Below, piece after piece: positions 39,804 through 49,460 of a stretch of 64,000 nt of DNA. This DNA is from Nematopogon swammerdamellus (lineage: Eukaryota; Arthropoda; Insecta; Lepidoptera; Adelidae), in assembly GCA_946902875.1 (NCBI GenBank), contig OX336336.1, positions 27,979,558 to 28,043,557 on the forward strand, read 5' to 3'. The first letter of the stretch is position 1; each line of letters opens with the position of its first letter. Position numbers and translations under genes: made by a program. The notes under the pieces are model-generated. The model searched no databases. It saw only the letters and a program-made list of their open reading frames with translations, and was not told the DNA's origin.

Positions 39804-40366
39804 ACATACAGACAGACGAAGTAGGGATTTTATAAGAAGTAGAGATTGTATGTATCCAGGTGCGCTGCAGCCTCAAATTAACCTAAATTTTATGAGGTCA
39901 GGGGTAAATTCAGCTTAGAAAGTTAAACGCTAATTCAAAATTATCTAGATTATATTTGCTTTAAAATTAGATAAATCCATAAAGTTGTTGGCGTTCATTT
40001 AGTCTGACAGGTTTGGAGAAATTTAATTTGGCAATTTTAAAGAGAACCTTGTCTATTTTATATGTTTACAAGCTGTGCCCGCGGCTCCGCCCGCTCTCAT
40101 ATTTCACTTCACTGCTAACCTCATAAGCTATTTAGCGTGATAGTAAGTAGCCTATAGTTGATGGGAAGAATCAAGGTATCCGTAGAATTTTGTTTTATTA
40201 AAATCGGTTCAGTGGTTCTCGAGTTATAAGCGGACAGACAGACACTCAGACACTCAGACAGAAAGCAGACGTTGGATTTTATTATAGGTAAGGATATGTT
40301 AGTACTAAGCACGTACTCGCTTTATATATTAGAAAAATGCAAATCGAAAATCATTGGAAAAAATAC

Positions 40367-40436
40367 ATGCCGACCAGGATTCGAACCTGGGTCTCTGGCT
40401 TGAGCCGCCAACGCGATAACCAACTACAGTTCGACT
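40367..40436 (-). tRNA. tRNA-like unit (pseudo-tRNA), minus
   Basis: Reading the minus strand: GTTGGTTATCGCG on the A-box side, a GGCTCAAGCC anticodon-arm-like stem, and AGGTTCGAATCCTGG, a perfect 5-bp T-arm with a consensus B-box. A functional acceptor stem is not obvious and the anticodon is ambiguous, so I treat it as tRNA-derived repeat sequence. Confidence 0.4.
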
Positions 40437-40501
40437 GTTCGCAAAAATTATGCGACATCATGAAGGTGCAATAGATCGAAAATTTTGAGATAATACGTAA
40501 C

Positions 40502-40571
40502 GGCCCGGTGGTGTAGTTGGTTATCGCTTTGGCGGCTCAAGCCAGAGACCCAGGTTCGAATCCAGGATGTA
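40502..40571 (+). tRNA. tRNA-like unit (pseudo-tRNA), plus
   Basis: GGTGTAGTTGGTTATCGC, GGCGGCTCAAGCCAG and CCCAGGTTCGAATCCAGG. It mirrors the unit at 40367-40436, with a T-arm mismatch here. Probably a SINE-type head rather than a working tRNA. Confidence 0.4.
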
Positions 40572-41199
40572 TTTTTTCCAATTATTTTCGATTTGAATTT
40601 TTCTAATCCTATTACTTTAACGAAAACTCTCTAAACGGTTTCTCGAAAACGGCTCTAACGATTTGGATGAAATTTATTATATAGATAATGTTTAGTTTTT
40701 TAAGTCTATGCGTAGACGCCGAGCGAAGCTCGGTCGCCCAGGTACTATATATAAAGCGAGTACGTGGTTAGTAGTAACATATCCTTACCTATAATAAAAT
40801 CCAACGTCTGCTTTCTGTCTGAGTGTCTGAGTGTCTGAGTGTATGTCTGTCTGTCCGCTTATAACTCGAGAACCACTGGACCGATTTTAATAAAACAAAA
40901 TTCTACGGATAGCTTTGATTCTTCCCATCAACTATAGGCTACTTACTATCACGTTAAATGGCTTATGAGGTTAGCAGTGAAGTGAAATATGAGAGCGGGC
41001 GGAGCCGCGGGCACAGCTTGTAAACATATAATATTATTAAAAACCTCAAGTCAACTTCTAGTGTCCGATGCCAAATACGACTTTGGTAACGACAGCAGCA
41101 TAAGGTTCAATGTGGAACCGTGCAAGTTGATTGTTCGCAAAAAAAAATATATATATGCGACACCATGAAGGTGCAACAGAACCTTTTCTTATTATAACG

Positions 41200-41442
41200 A
41201 CAAGCTGTGCCCGCGGCTCCGCCCGCTCTCATATTTCACTTCACTGCTAACCTCATAAGCTATTTAGCGTGATAGTAAGTAGCCTATAGTTGATGGGAAG
41301 AATCAAGCTATCCGTAGAATTTTGTTTTATTAAAATCGGTTCAGTGGTTCTCGAGTTATAAGCGGACAGACAGACATAAACTCAGACACTCAGACACTCA
41401 GACAGAAAGCAGACGTTGGATTTTATTATAGGTAAGGATAAG
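41200..41442 (+). mobile_element. Repeat I copy
   Basis: CAAGCTGTGCCCGCGGCTCC to GGATTTTATTATAGGTAAGG, with CAGACACTCAGACACTCAGA as the internal microsatellite. A third copy within 1.4 kb of the foldback, in forward orientation. Confidence 0.85.
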
Positions 41443-41689
41443 GATAAGGAAGGATATAAGGATTAAGACGAGACGGAAGTTAACTTTCTCCATACAAAAT
41501 GATCTTTCGGCATTTATATTTTTTACGCCCCTAAACCTTATCCGATTTTTGCAATTATTTTTTGTTGTAATAAGGACAGTTGAATCTACGTTCCTTTCTT
41601 TTTCTCTTGTTACCGAAGTAATATGGTGCGTAACGAGGCAATCCGCCGACGCACCAAAGTAGTCGATATTGGACACTGGGTGTTAGCTC

Positions 41690-41920
41690 ATGTGGCAGTG
41701 GGCTGGGCACGTCAGACGTTGAAGAGAAGAGAACAGTTGGAGTAACCGTATCCCACACTGGCGGCCGTGGACAGGAACATGGAGTGTGGGAAGATCACCA
41801 GCCAGGTGGGACGACGACATCAAGTACGTCGGCGGAAAGCAGTGGTTCCGTACCGCTGAAGGCCGGGAGGACTGGAGGAAAATTGGAGAGGCGTATGTCC
41901 AACAGTGAACGTATACTCGC
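41690..41920 (+). pseudogene. RTE-like LINE C-terminal fragment, frameshifted
   Basis: Frames combine to W-Q-W-A-G-H-V-R-R, then R-W-D-D-D-I-K-Y-V-G-G-K-Q-W-F-R-T-A-E-G-R-E-D-W-R-K-I-G-E-A-Y-V-Q-Q-stop. This is the standard C-terminus of RTE-like insect LINEs as I know the family. At least one frameshift separates the halves. Confidence 0.7.
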
Positions 41921-41974
41921 CGACTGACTAAGAATGGAACGATTTAAATATACTGCTCCAGCGAAGAGCCAACA

Positions 41975-42379
41975 GTGTTTTTTTATTAATTTTTTAATGG
42001 AAACTGACACGGTCGGCTACATACATCGCCTACAACATCCGTGATGTCAGCCCATAACACCGGTTGAACTAGGTGCCATGTCAGTGCTTCCCTTCGGTCG
42101 TGCCGGCTACACTGAACGGGACGGAAAACACAAACTATACACAAACAGCCGGTTTCGACTGACGTTTCATTCAGTGCGGTGGTACCAACCCGGGCGGGCT
42201 GACCCCTACCACCTAGTAAGCTAAGAAGGGAAGGGACCTACAGTTTAACGTGGACTTCGAACCACGGTCAGCCTCCAACGGTCGAGCGGTCACCTATTCA
42301 AGTACTGACCGGCCCAGCGTTGCTTAACAATCAATAGCAACAGTCTACTGTCTGCACCACTGAGCTATCGAGGCTGACA
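41975..42379 (-). mobile_element. SINE-A, full length
   Basis: Poly-T side with ATGGAAACTGACACGGTCGG and CCGTGATGTCAGCCCATAAC; body (TTCATTCAGTGCGGTGGTAC); head with CTTCGAACCACGGTCAGCC, ACTGACCGGCCCAGCGTTGC and CACTGAGCTATCGAGGCTGA. Both the B-box-like and 5S-like parts are present. Confidence 0.9.
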
Positions 42380-42636
42380 AATAGACAAATTTGCCTCCAC
42401 TCGCCTCCCGGGGGATATACATGAGATATCACATTACAATCGCTATTGTAACACACGGAGGCGGCAGAGCGATCCAGTTACAATAGTTACAATGGTACAA
42501 TGGGACAATAGGGAGAGATGCGACTTCGGTATCGAGTAACGAAGGACAATGGGGACACTTTTCCGTTCAATCGACATTTGGGGGGGGTAATGTTGCCGCG
42601 GGCTAAACTAAACACGTGGGAGATATTATTATTTTT

Positions 42637-43027
42637 AGGGTTCCGTATCAGGTACGGGACCCTATTACTAAGCCTACGCCGTCTGTCTGCCCGTCCGTCC
42701 GTCCGTCTGTCTGTCTGTCCGAGGGCTGTATCTCTTGAACCGTAATAGGTAGCCCGTTGACATTTTCACAGAATATGTGTTATTATGGCCGATATAACAA
42801 CAAATAATAAAAATAAGAAAAAGTAAAAAATTTACGGGGGTTCCCATAGAAGAAACCAATAAGTGTATGCGCGCGCGCCATCTACCGAATAGGTTATGAA
42901 GCATGACATTAACTAATATGACGCATTTCATAACACGCCATCTAGATGGCGGGAGTAGCGCTAGCTGTGACATGGCGATACGGGACCCTCGGTGCGCGAG
43001 TTAGACTTGCACTTGGCCGGTTTTTTT
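42637..43027 (+). mobile_element. Repeat E, full copy
   Basis: TTAGGGTTCCGTATCAGGTA to CGGTGCGCGAGTTAGACTTG and GGCCGGTTTTTTTAATAA. Internal CCGTCCGTCCGTCTGTCTG. A GGCGGGAGTAGCGCTAGC segment precedes the tail, the same place as in 9460-9500. Confidence 0.9.
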
Positions 43028-43044
43028 AATAAATAAATGCTAAT

Positions 43045-43815
43045 AATAAATCTATAAGGGACGGTTATGAAGTAAGTTATTTGGTTTTACGAGATATTGC
43101 GTTTGTGGACTCTGTGTGCGATACTAAAACTAAATTGACGAATTTTTAGAAATCTTTTCTGTATGTATGTATGTAGGGATGTCGGCTCCCTAAGTGTGTT
43201 CTATCGCTTATTCCATGGGGAGTGCTCGGAGGAGCTGTTTAATGCGATCCCGCCGTCCCCTTTCCACCTTCGCACCACGCGCACTGGGCAGGGATTGCAT
43301 CCCTACACGCTGGACTTACCGCGGATGCGTACCAATCGATTCTGCAGATCTTTCCTCTACAGAACCGGTAAACTCTGGAACGCTCTCCCTGCCCATATAT
43401 TTCCCCCCAAGTACAGTCTCGGGTCCTTCAAGAGGGGCGTGAATGGGCACCTGTCAGGCCGGCATGGCATTCGCAACCCCCGCATACGACCGAATGTCCA
43501 TGGGCGTCGTTAGACACCTTATGGGTGGCTCAGCGCCATATGTCGCGCTGTCAATAAAAAAAAAAAAAAAAATTTCCTCCATAACTCTTAAACCGATTAT
43601 CCGAATTTGATGAAACTTAGTACACTCACATTTTACTATACGCGACACAGGATAGGGTAAAAAAACGAAGTTCCGGTTACGCTAAAATTTTTGACTCTCA
43701 TACAAACCGAATTGTTCCGCGCGCCGAAATAAATGTACGGTAGGGGGTTTACTTAGTTTCTTCTTTTTAAATACGAATTTCACGCGAGCGAAGCCGCGGG
43801 CAAAAGCTAGTAAAT
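43045..43815 (+). mobile_element. Repeat D copy, split by LINE-2
   Basis: AAGTAAGTTATTTGGTTTTA to CTGTATGTATGTATG, then LINE-2, then CCTCCATAACTCTTAAACCG to CGCGGGCAAAAGCTAGTA. Uninterrupted copies at 49990 and 62985 give the same order. Confidence 0.85.
43178..43575 (+). pseudogene. LINE-2 3' end nested in repeat D
   Basis: Open frame to 43513 encoding R-D-V-G-S-L-S-V-F-Y-R-L-F-H-G-E-C-S-E-E-L-F-N-A-I-P, R-M-R-T-N-R-F-C-R-S-F-L-Y-R-T-G-K-L-W-N-A-L-P-A-H-I-F-P and F-K-R-G-V-N-G-H-L. The 3' UTR ends GTCGCGCTGTCAATAAAAA and a poly-A of about 16. An intact C-terminal tail with a clean poly-A suggests a young, heavily 5'-truncated insertion. Confidence 0.85.
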
Positions 43816-43868
43816 AAATAAATCTATACATACCACACGCTATATCCCGACAATCGAGGTAAGCAGAG

Positions 43869-44400
43869 TAGAGTGTTTTCATTTTACGAAGGCACGAGGG
43901 GTACGAGCAGGCCTCACGCACTCTATGTACTTGCGCGCGCTAACTACCTACCGCCCGACGGGCCGCCGGCGCCGGCGGTCTATTTCAGTGAAAATTCGTC
44001 AGCCGCACGAAGTATACATAGACGCTCACCCACACAACTGCGCGCAGCTGCAAAGCAATAATGCACTTTACACTCGATCGTTAAGGTACATTTTCGCACG
44101 CAGTGATTGGGGATGTGAATCAGTAGGCTATTAAAGCCCGAAGGTAGGAACATTTTCTATGGAGTGATTTATCTGTTATGAAGTAACTATTAAGTAATCT
44201 GTGGTACGAGGTAGGAAGTGGTGCGAGAGGCGACCGCGCGGAGCTCAGTAGAGAACGAACTCTGTGTCCGGTCGATAAACACGTTCTACACGTCCCCGCG
44301 TCGCTCCGTCGAACCGAGTCGTTCCCTACTGAGCTCCGCGCGGTCTCACACCACTTCCTACCTCGTACCCCTCGTGCCTTCGTAAAATGAAAACACTCTA
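43869..44400. mobile_element. Palindromic MITE, long form (TA target site)
   Basis: TAGAGTGTTTTCATTTTACG to CGTAAAATGAAAACACTCTA. The right two-thirds repeats the palindrome of 31694-31915 (ACCGCGCGGAGCTCAGTAG twice, inverted). About 300 bp at 43911-44205 has no counterpart in the short form. Confidence 0.85.
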
Positions 44401-44429
44401 ACAGAGAGAACAGAGTGACACAGTTCGTC

Positions 44430-44720
44430 AGCCTCGGTAGCTCAGCGGTGCGGTCGAACGACTGTTGTTAAGCAGCCCTGAGCGCGGTCAGTACTTAGAT
44501 GGGTGACCGCTCGACCGTTGGAGGCTGACCGTGGACCGTGGTTCGGATTCCACGTAAAACTGTATCTTACTAGGTTGTAGGGTTTATCCCGCCCGGTTGG
44601 TACAACCGTACTGAGTGAAAGGTCAGTCGAACGAAACGACTATGTTATAACACCTTGGATAACTAGGTGCCATGTCAGTGCTTCTCTTCGGTCGTGCCGG
44701 CCACACTGAACTGGACCAAA
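44430..44720 (+). mobile_element. SINE-A, 3'-truncated
   Basis: TCAGCCTCGGTAGCTCAGCG, GCGGTCAGTACTTAGATGGG, GTGGTTCGGATTCCACGTAA, then body to GCCGGCCACACTGAACTGGA. It keeps the long 5S-like match. Confidence 0.85.
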
Positions 44721-44737
44721 CCCTTTATTTTGATATA

Positions 44738-45490
44738 ATTTTAAGGAAACTGGCACGGTTGGCTATACGCCACCTATACAACATCCGTGATGTCAGCCCT
44801 TAACACCGGGTGAACAAGGTGCCATATCAGTGGTTACCTTCATTTTATGTCGGCTACACACGTGTCACGTCACGAAAAACACGAACGATTGAAGTAGCCG
44901 TTTTAAACAAAAAGTTTTCATTTTCATTCTGTGCGGTGGTACTAGCCAAACCCGGGCGGGTTAAACCCTACCACCTCCTAGTAAGGTAAGAAGGAAAGGG
45001 ACCTACGTGGAATCCGATCCACGGTCAGCCTTCAACGCTTGAGCGGTCACCCATCCAAGTTCCATTTTGTACTGTGTGGGGCCGGTACTGTACTGTGTGG
45101 GGCCGGTACTTTAAAAGAATAGCCCCACTGCATCTCTCCCCGTGTATGTCGTAAAAGGCGACTAAGGGATATGACTCCCTTCTTATATCACTAGGTGGTA
45201 GGGTTCAACCCGCCCGGGTTGGTACCACCGCACTGAATGAAAGGTCGGTCGAAACGGCTATGCAAATAGTTTGTGTTTTCCGTCCAGTTCAGTGTAGCCG
45301 GCACGACCGAAGGGAAGCACTGACGTGGCACCAAGTCCACCCGGTGTTATGGGCTGACATCACGGATGTTGTAGGTGATGTAGCCACCCGTGTCAGTTTC
45401 CGTAAAAAAAAAAAAGTACTGACCGCGCCAAGGTGTGCTTATGATTACGACGGACAGTCGACCCATCGCACCACTGAGCTATGTAGGCTG
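44738..45490 (-). mobile_element. SINE-A, split by SINE-A2
   Basis: The reversed 3' part and body fill 44738-45061 (AGGAAACTGGCACGGTTGGC to CGGTCACCCATCCAAGT). The reversed head resumes at about 45416 (GTACTGACCGCGCCAAGG) and ends CACTGAGCTATGTAGGCTGA. The break lies within the 5S-like part. Confidence 0.8.
45070..45414 (+). mobile_element. SINE-A2 nested in SINE-A
   Basis: GTGTGGGGCCGGTACTG appears twice in tandem at the start, then CACTGCATCTCTCCCCGTG and the SINE-A body to GTGTCAGTTTCCGTAAAAAA. The duplicated first ~25 bp is peculiar to this copy. Confidence 0.85.
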
Positions 45491-45689
45491 AAAATTTTCA
45501 TATATTGACGCGCGTTACACGGTCGGTCGCCCGTAGAAACTTCGCTTTGTTTATTAGGATCTTCAAATCGCGGGTTAATAGCCTTTCCCCACCGGCAATA
45601 GTCCACCTCCAAGCCGGGCTGGCACCTCCTCGGCGGCGGTGAAATTGGCTGCGCCTGGGGCTGCGACCTCGGGCAGAGCCACCCAGTTC

Positions 45690-46325
45690 TGTAAAACTTC
45701 ATCTATCAGCGCAGATCTATAGCTTTTTGAAAACACAATTTGATTGACGTCGCTCGATAGAAAAAAATCATGAACATGCCTCTGAATAATTTAGTTATAA
45801 AAAAATATAAAAACCGCCTTCAAAAATGTATGAAATAAAAAAATTTAAAATCGAACCCTAGAGTTGAAGGAGGTCGGTTATTTTTGCTTGCTTTAGCACC
45901 ACCGCCTTCAACTCTAGGGTTCGATTTTAATTTTTTTTATTTCATACATTTTTGAAGGCGGTTTTTATATTTTTTTAAATAGTTTTTTATTTCACAGTTT
46001 TTTTAGTAATTTTTATTTGCTATTAATGTACTCGGCGGAATCGCTCGGCCTTCGGCCTCGCGATTCCGCCTCACTTTCCAATCCGATCTTGACCAAAAAA
46101 AAAATTTGGACCACCTTGGAGCTAGACTGAACCGAACACAAAAAGAATCATCGAAATCGGTTCACAATTGGGGAAGATATTGCTGAACATACATAAAAAA
46201 AAATACATACAGCCGAACATAGAACCTCCTCCTTTTTTTAAGTCGGTTAAAAATGTATTTAAGGCAACGTGACCAAATCATGGCTTTGGAAAAAATTTAT
46301 TTAATTTGTTGAATATACTCGTATA
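45690..46325. repeat. Repeat G, split by a TIR element
   Basis: TGTAAAACTTCATCTATCAG to TTTAGTTATA, then the insertion, then TGTATTTAAGGCAACGTGAC to TTTAATTTGTTGAATATA. The two parts are collinear with 7165-7372. Confidence 0.85.
45799..46254. mobile_element. TIR element with an internal 180-bp palindrome
   Basis: The empty site at 7165-7372 defines the edges. The ends are AAAACCGCCTTCAAAAA and TTTTTTAAGTCGGTTAAAA (inverted, imperfect). Inside, 45803-45980 is a near-perfect palindrome around TTTGCTTGCTTTAGC (AACCCTAGAGTTGAAGG against CCTTCAACTCTAGGGTT). The rest includes GCGGAATCGC-TCGGCCTTCGGCCTC-GCGATTCCGC, another strong hairpin at about 46033-46070. Non-coding. Confidence 0.8.
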
Positions 46326-46777
46326 TCTAAATCCGTAGCTTTTTACTTTTTCGTTTCGATCCGTAGTTTTGGAATAAAAAAATAAAAACCAAATTTTTTA
46401 TTCATTGATTGTGTTGCATCCTACTCCAACCAGCGAAAGCGGCGCCTTGAAAGAGGAGTACGGGTGAATACGGGTTGACAGGGCCTTAAAACGCCCAATG
46501 ACAGTATGGCAAGTGGCAGAGCGCACCGCTTTGTCATAAAGATGTCAGTTGTGGCCGCTGTGACGAGACGGCCGGCTGTTTGTGACGGATGCACGGCACA
46601 TATCCACATCCGCAGCGCGGCAACGTACCGCGCTCCACGCTGGGAACTGCTGGGAACCGACCGGGGGACCCACGCTGACTCACCAGCAACTTCTCGATGG
46701 AACACTTGCAAGAAATTTGTTTTTATCCCTCGTCCCTTATACTAGGTTTACGAAGTAACTAAGTAATCTGTGGTTTA
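46326..46777. other. Unassigned
   Basis: About 46430-46720 is GC-richer and open on both strands (96 codons minus, 79 plus), without a recognised domain. Confidence 0.4.
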
Positions 46778-47097
46778 AGCCACGGGTGGCGTAGTGTTTT
46801 GGGCATCAGCTTCTCATGCGAGAGGTCCGAGGTTTGAATCTGGTCGGAGTGTACCGATGAGTTTTTTCTGACGAAAACATTTACGTGCAACCATCGGTGT
46901 TGTGCTGCAAGAACTCTGCTAAATTACAGCACAACACCGACCGCCACGTTTCGCAAAGTATTCGAACAAGATTCAATCGATCAAGCAGCAAGTAAGGCAC
47001 GAAGACCCACATGCTGCATGACTCGGTGGAAGCACCGTGCCAAGGTGAGAGGTGGCGAGCCTGTCGCCCTTTAGCACGGCATCTTGTCCTTACCCTT
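46778..47097 (+). mobile_element. SINE-C with tRNA-like head
   Basis: CACGGGTGGCGTAGTGTTTT, CTTCTCATGCGAGAGGTCCG and AGGTTTGAATCTGG make a tRNA-like A-box/B-box head matching SINE-B. After GTTTTTTCTGACGAAAA the body switches to ATCGGTGTTGTGCTGCAAGA and continues through CATGCTGCATGACTCGGTGG to TTAGCACGGCATCTTGTCC. This is the only copy in the window that shows the head and so fixes the family's sense strand. Confidence 0.8.
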
Positions 47098-47109
47098 TTA
47101 ATGTTTTTA

Positions 47110-47515
47110 TATATATATATAATCCGGTATGGGTGACTAAGTCGGAGGGGACAAAGCGCATGCTCCGACCAGCTAATACCTATCACCTCCGAGAAGGTAG
47201 GTGCCATACCGGAGACTTCCTTGGAATGCTGGCTATACTGGACTAGTGGAGAACACAACCGAGGCTGCTATGCGGCCATCTTACATCCAGTACGATGGTG
47301 CCAAGCCAGTCGGCTACAATTTGGAGCCTACCACCTAGTAAGTGGCTAAGGAAGGGATCTTCAGTTTTACACCGGTTCCGAACGGTGAAGCAGCAAATGT
47401 ATACACGTAATTTTTTTCGTCAGAAAAAGCTCATTGGTACACGCCGACGGAATTCGAACCTCGGACCTCTCGCATGAGAAGCCGATGCCCAAACCACCCG
47501 GCCGCCCGCCGCTTT
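47110..47515 (-). mobile_element. SINE-B, full length
   Basis: ATAATCCGGTATGGGTGACT, CTGGCTATACTGGACTAGTG, CCAGTCGGCTACAATTTGG, CACCGGTTCCGAACGGTGAA, then the head reversed (AATTCGAACCTCGGACCTCT, CCAAACCACCCGGCCGCCCG). Confidence 0.9.
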
Positions 47516-47864
47516 AGCCCAGGATAAATGTTTTTAAAACGAATCATTAATTAGTAACGTTCGTACTTACTGTTGGTGTGAGAATAGTGCTATCTAGAAT
47601 AACGTTTTAACGTTTAACGTTTATTTAAGATAAAGCAATAAATTTAGAGTTGCTTTTATCGCACCGGTATGATTGACGTGAGCAACAATGAACGCTAGGC
47701 AGCGATATAATTAATAGCTCAAGAGATAGACATTAATTAAGAGCAATATGGATGAATTTATAGCGATACAGATTAAATTACTAACGCCGGAGTTACCCAT
47801 CCAATGCCGTCAGGAGTAGCTTCGTATATGCGTGTTATTACGTAAAGATAGATATATAGGCAAT
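47516..47864. other. Unassigned AT-rich stretch
   Basis: AACGTTTAACGTTTAACG-like short repeats near 47600. No gene. Confidence 0.5.
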
Positions 47865-48128
47865 AGTTGTTGGTAGTAGTAGACTTGTTGACATTGGGTT
47901 TTTGATAACGCATCGGTTCTCTAAATCATTTCTTTGTCGCACCGCTGCTGCTAGAGTGTGGAACTGTCTTCCGGCGAGTGTATTTCCTGAATCCTTTAAC
48001 CTGGGTGTCTTCAAGCATGGCACCTAACTGAGCGTGGTTTCGCGAGGAGAGGTGATAGCTCTGTCGACTGCACCGTTGCGTTGGTCTCTCGGCACAGCCA
48101 CCCATGCCGGTTTACATAAAAAAAATTA
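47865..48128 (+). mobile_element. LINE-1 3' end with internal deletion
   Basis: TTGACATTGGGTTTTTGATA through TGTGGAACTGTCTTCCGGCG and CTGGGTGTCTTCAAG, which jumps directly to CATGGCACCTAACTGAGCG. The segment encoding R-I-N-x-L to A-G-M is deleted. Ends TTTACATAAAAAAAA. Confidence 0.8.
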
Positions 48129-48133
48129 GTGAA

Positions 48134-48757
48134 GGTAGACTTTGGTGGGTAGCAGCTATAGTAAAGGTAGACTTTGGTGGGTAGCAGCTATAGTAAATGT
48201 AGACTTTGGTGGGTAGCAGCTATAGTAAAGGTAGACTTTGGTGGGTTGCAGCTATAGTAAAGGTAGACTTTGGTGGGTAGCAGCTATAGTAAAGGTAGAC
48301 TTTGGTGGGTTGCAGCTATAGTAAAGGTAGACTTTGGTGGGTTGCAGCTATAGTAAAGGTAGACTTTGGTGGGTAGCAGCTATAGTAAAGGTAGACAGAC
48401 ATTTGTGGGTTGCAGCTATAGTAAAGGTAGACTTTGGTGGGATGCAGCTATAGTAAAGGCAGACTTTGGTGGGTTGCAGCTATAGCAAAGGTAGACTTTG
48501 GTGGGTAGCAGCTATAGTAAAGGTAGACTTTGGTGGGTTGCAGCTATAGTAAAGGTAGACTTTGGTGGGTAGCAGCTATAGTAAAGGTAGACTTTGGTGG
48601 GTTGCAGCTATAGTAAAGGTAGACTTTGGTGGGTAGCAGCTATCGTAAAGGTAGACTTTGGTGGGTTGCAGCTATAGTAAAGGTATACTTTGGTGGGTAG
48701 CAGCTATAGTAAAGCTAGACTTTGGTGGGTAGCAGCTATAGTAAAGGTAGACTTTGG
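48134..48757 (+). repeat. 32-bp minisatellite, about 19.5 copies
   Basis: The unit starts GGTAGACTTTGGTGGGTAGC and ends AGCTATAGTAAA. Most differences are one site, GGGTAGC versus GGGTTGC. One copy carries a small insertion near 48390 (GACAGACATTTG). It starts just after the LINE-1 poly-A, with the unit following AATTAGTGAA. Confidence 0.95.
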
Positions 48758-49254
48758 AGTGTGTGACTCGTGGTCCCACTAATTTGACCCACCAGGTGGT
48801 ACATTGTCTTTATCTTGTGGGTTCGTGGCCCCATTAGTCGGTGGTACAACCAGTTATAAAAACCAAGTCGTAATTTATGAGACTCGTAGTCCTCCCGACT
48901 GATGAAATACAGTTGTTCAAAAGAATTTAGGTAGGTTATATAGATAGATATCAATTGACGATATGGCACTATACACCAGATATAGGTAATGTAAATAGGC
49001 AGATTTTTCAGATTCGTGAGTATTCATGTTTATGCTGTAAATATGAATGCTCTTGTTAGCGGTAGTATGGGTTATATTATATTAATTATAGGTAAATTAT
49101 GTACTTCAATATAATAATTATAAGGTAATAACAAAACATTGTGACTTGCGAAATTTGTTTACCAGTTCTTCTTCGCATTTGAATTTAGAACTGGCGGAAT
49201 TTTCGACATGTCCAAGCGCAGGTTACCTACCTATGGATGAAATTATCACAATAA
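48758..49254. other. Unassigned; diverged GTGGTCCCAC/TTGACCCACC repeats
   Basis: Three loosely similar ~60-bp blocks (CGTGGTCCCACTAATTTGAC; CGTGGCCCCATTAGTCGG; CGTAGTCCTCCCGACTGATG) at 48767-48910, then AT-rich unique sequence. Confidence 0.5.
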
Positions 49255-49345
49255 ACAATGTTTTATTGCTACAAAAACTTTACAAAGAATTTGCATGAAG
49301 AGCACTGACTGGACATCCCTTACAGATATTTCTCCAAAGGTTGGA
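49255..49345 (-). repeat. Repeat H fragment
   Basis: TTTTATTGCTACAAAAACTT to CATCCCTTACAGATATTTCT resembles 1205-1328 (CTTTATTGCTCCAAAAAAC, TATCCCTTACAGGGATTTCT). Probably the reversed 3' end of another interspersed family. Confidence 0.5.
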
Positions 49346-49460
49346 TTGTCTATCTTTGGGTGTATGAGATTTGTACATTTATGTTGTGAAATTATTATTA
49401 AATAGCATTAAAAAGGCTTGAGTGTAGGATTGTAAAATATAATACTTATAAAAACATATA

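Larger units (their letters stand above)
40068..41020. mobile_element. Foldback of two repeat I copies around a tRNA-like inverted pair
   Basis: Repeat I runs forward at 40068-40286 and reverse at 40788-41020. The sequence just inside also matches inverted (ATATGTTAGTACTAAGCACG against CGTGGTTAGTAGTAACATAT). Further in, AAAATGCAAATCGAAAATCATTGG (in part) and two opposed tRNA-like units are mirrored. Only about 65 bp at the centre is unpaired. The whole ~950 bp is one nested palindrome. Confidence 0.85.

Noticed and set aside
48134..48757. Regularly spaced repeats that might suggest a CRISPR array
   Set aside because: The 32-bp units are contiguous with no unique spacers and the genome is animal. 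It is a minisatellite.
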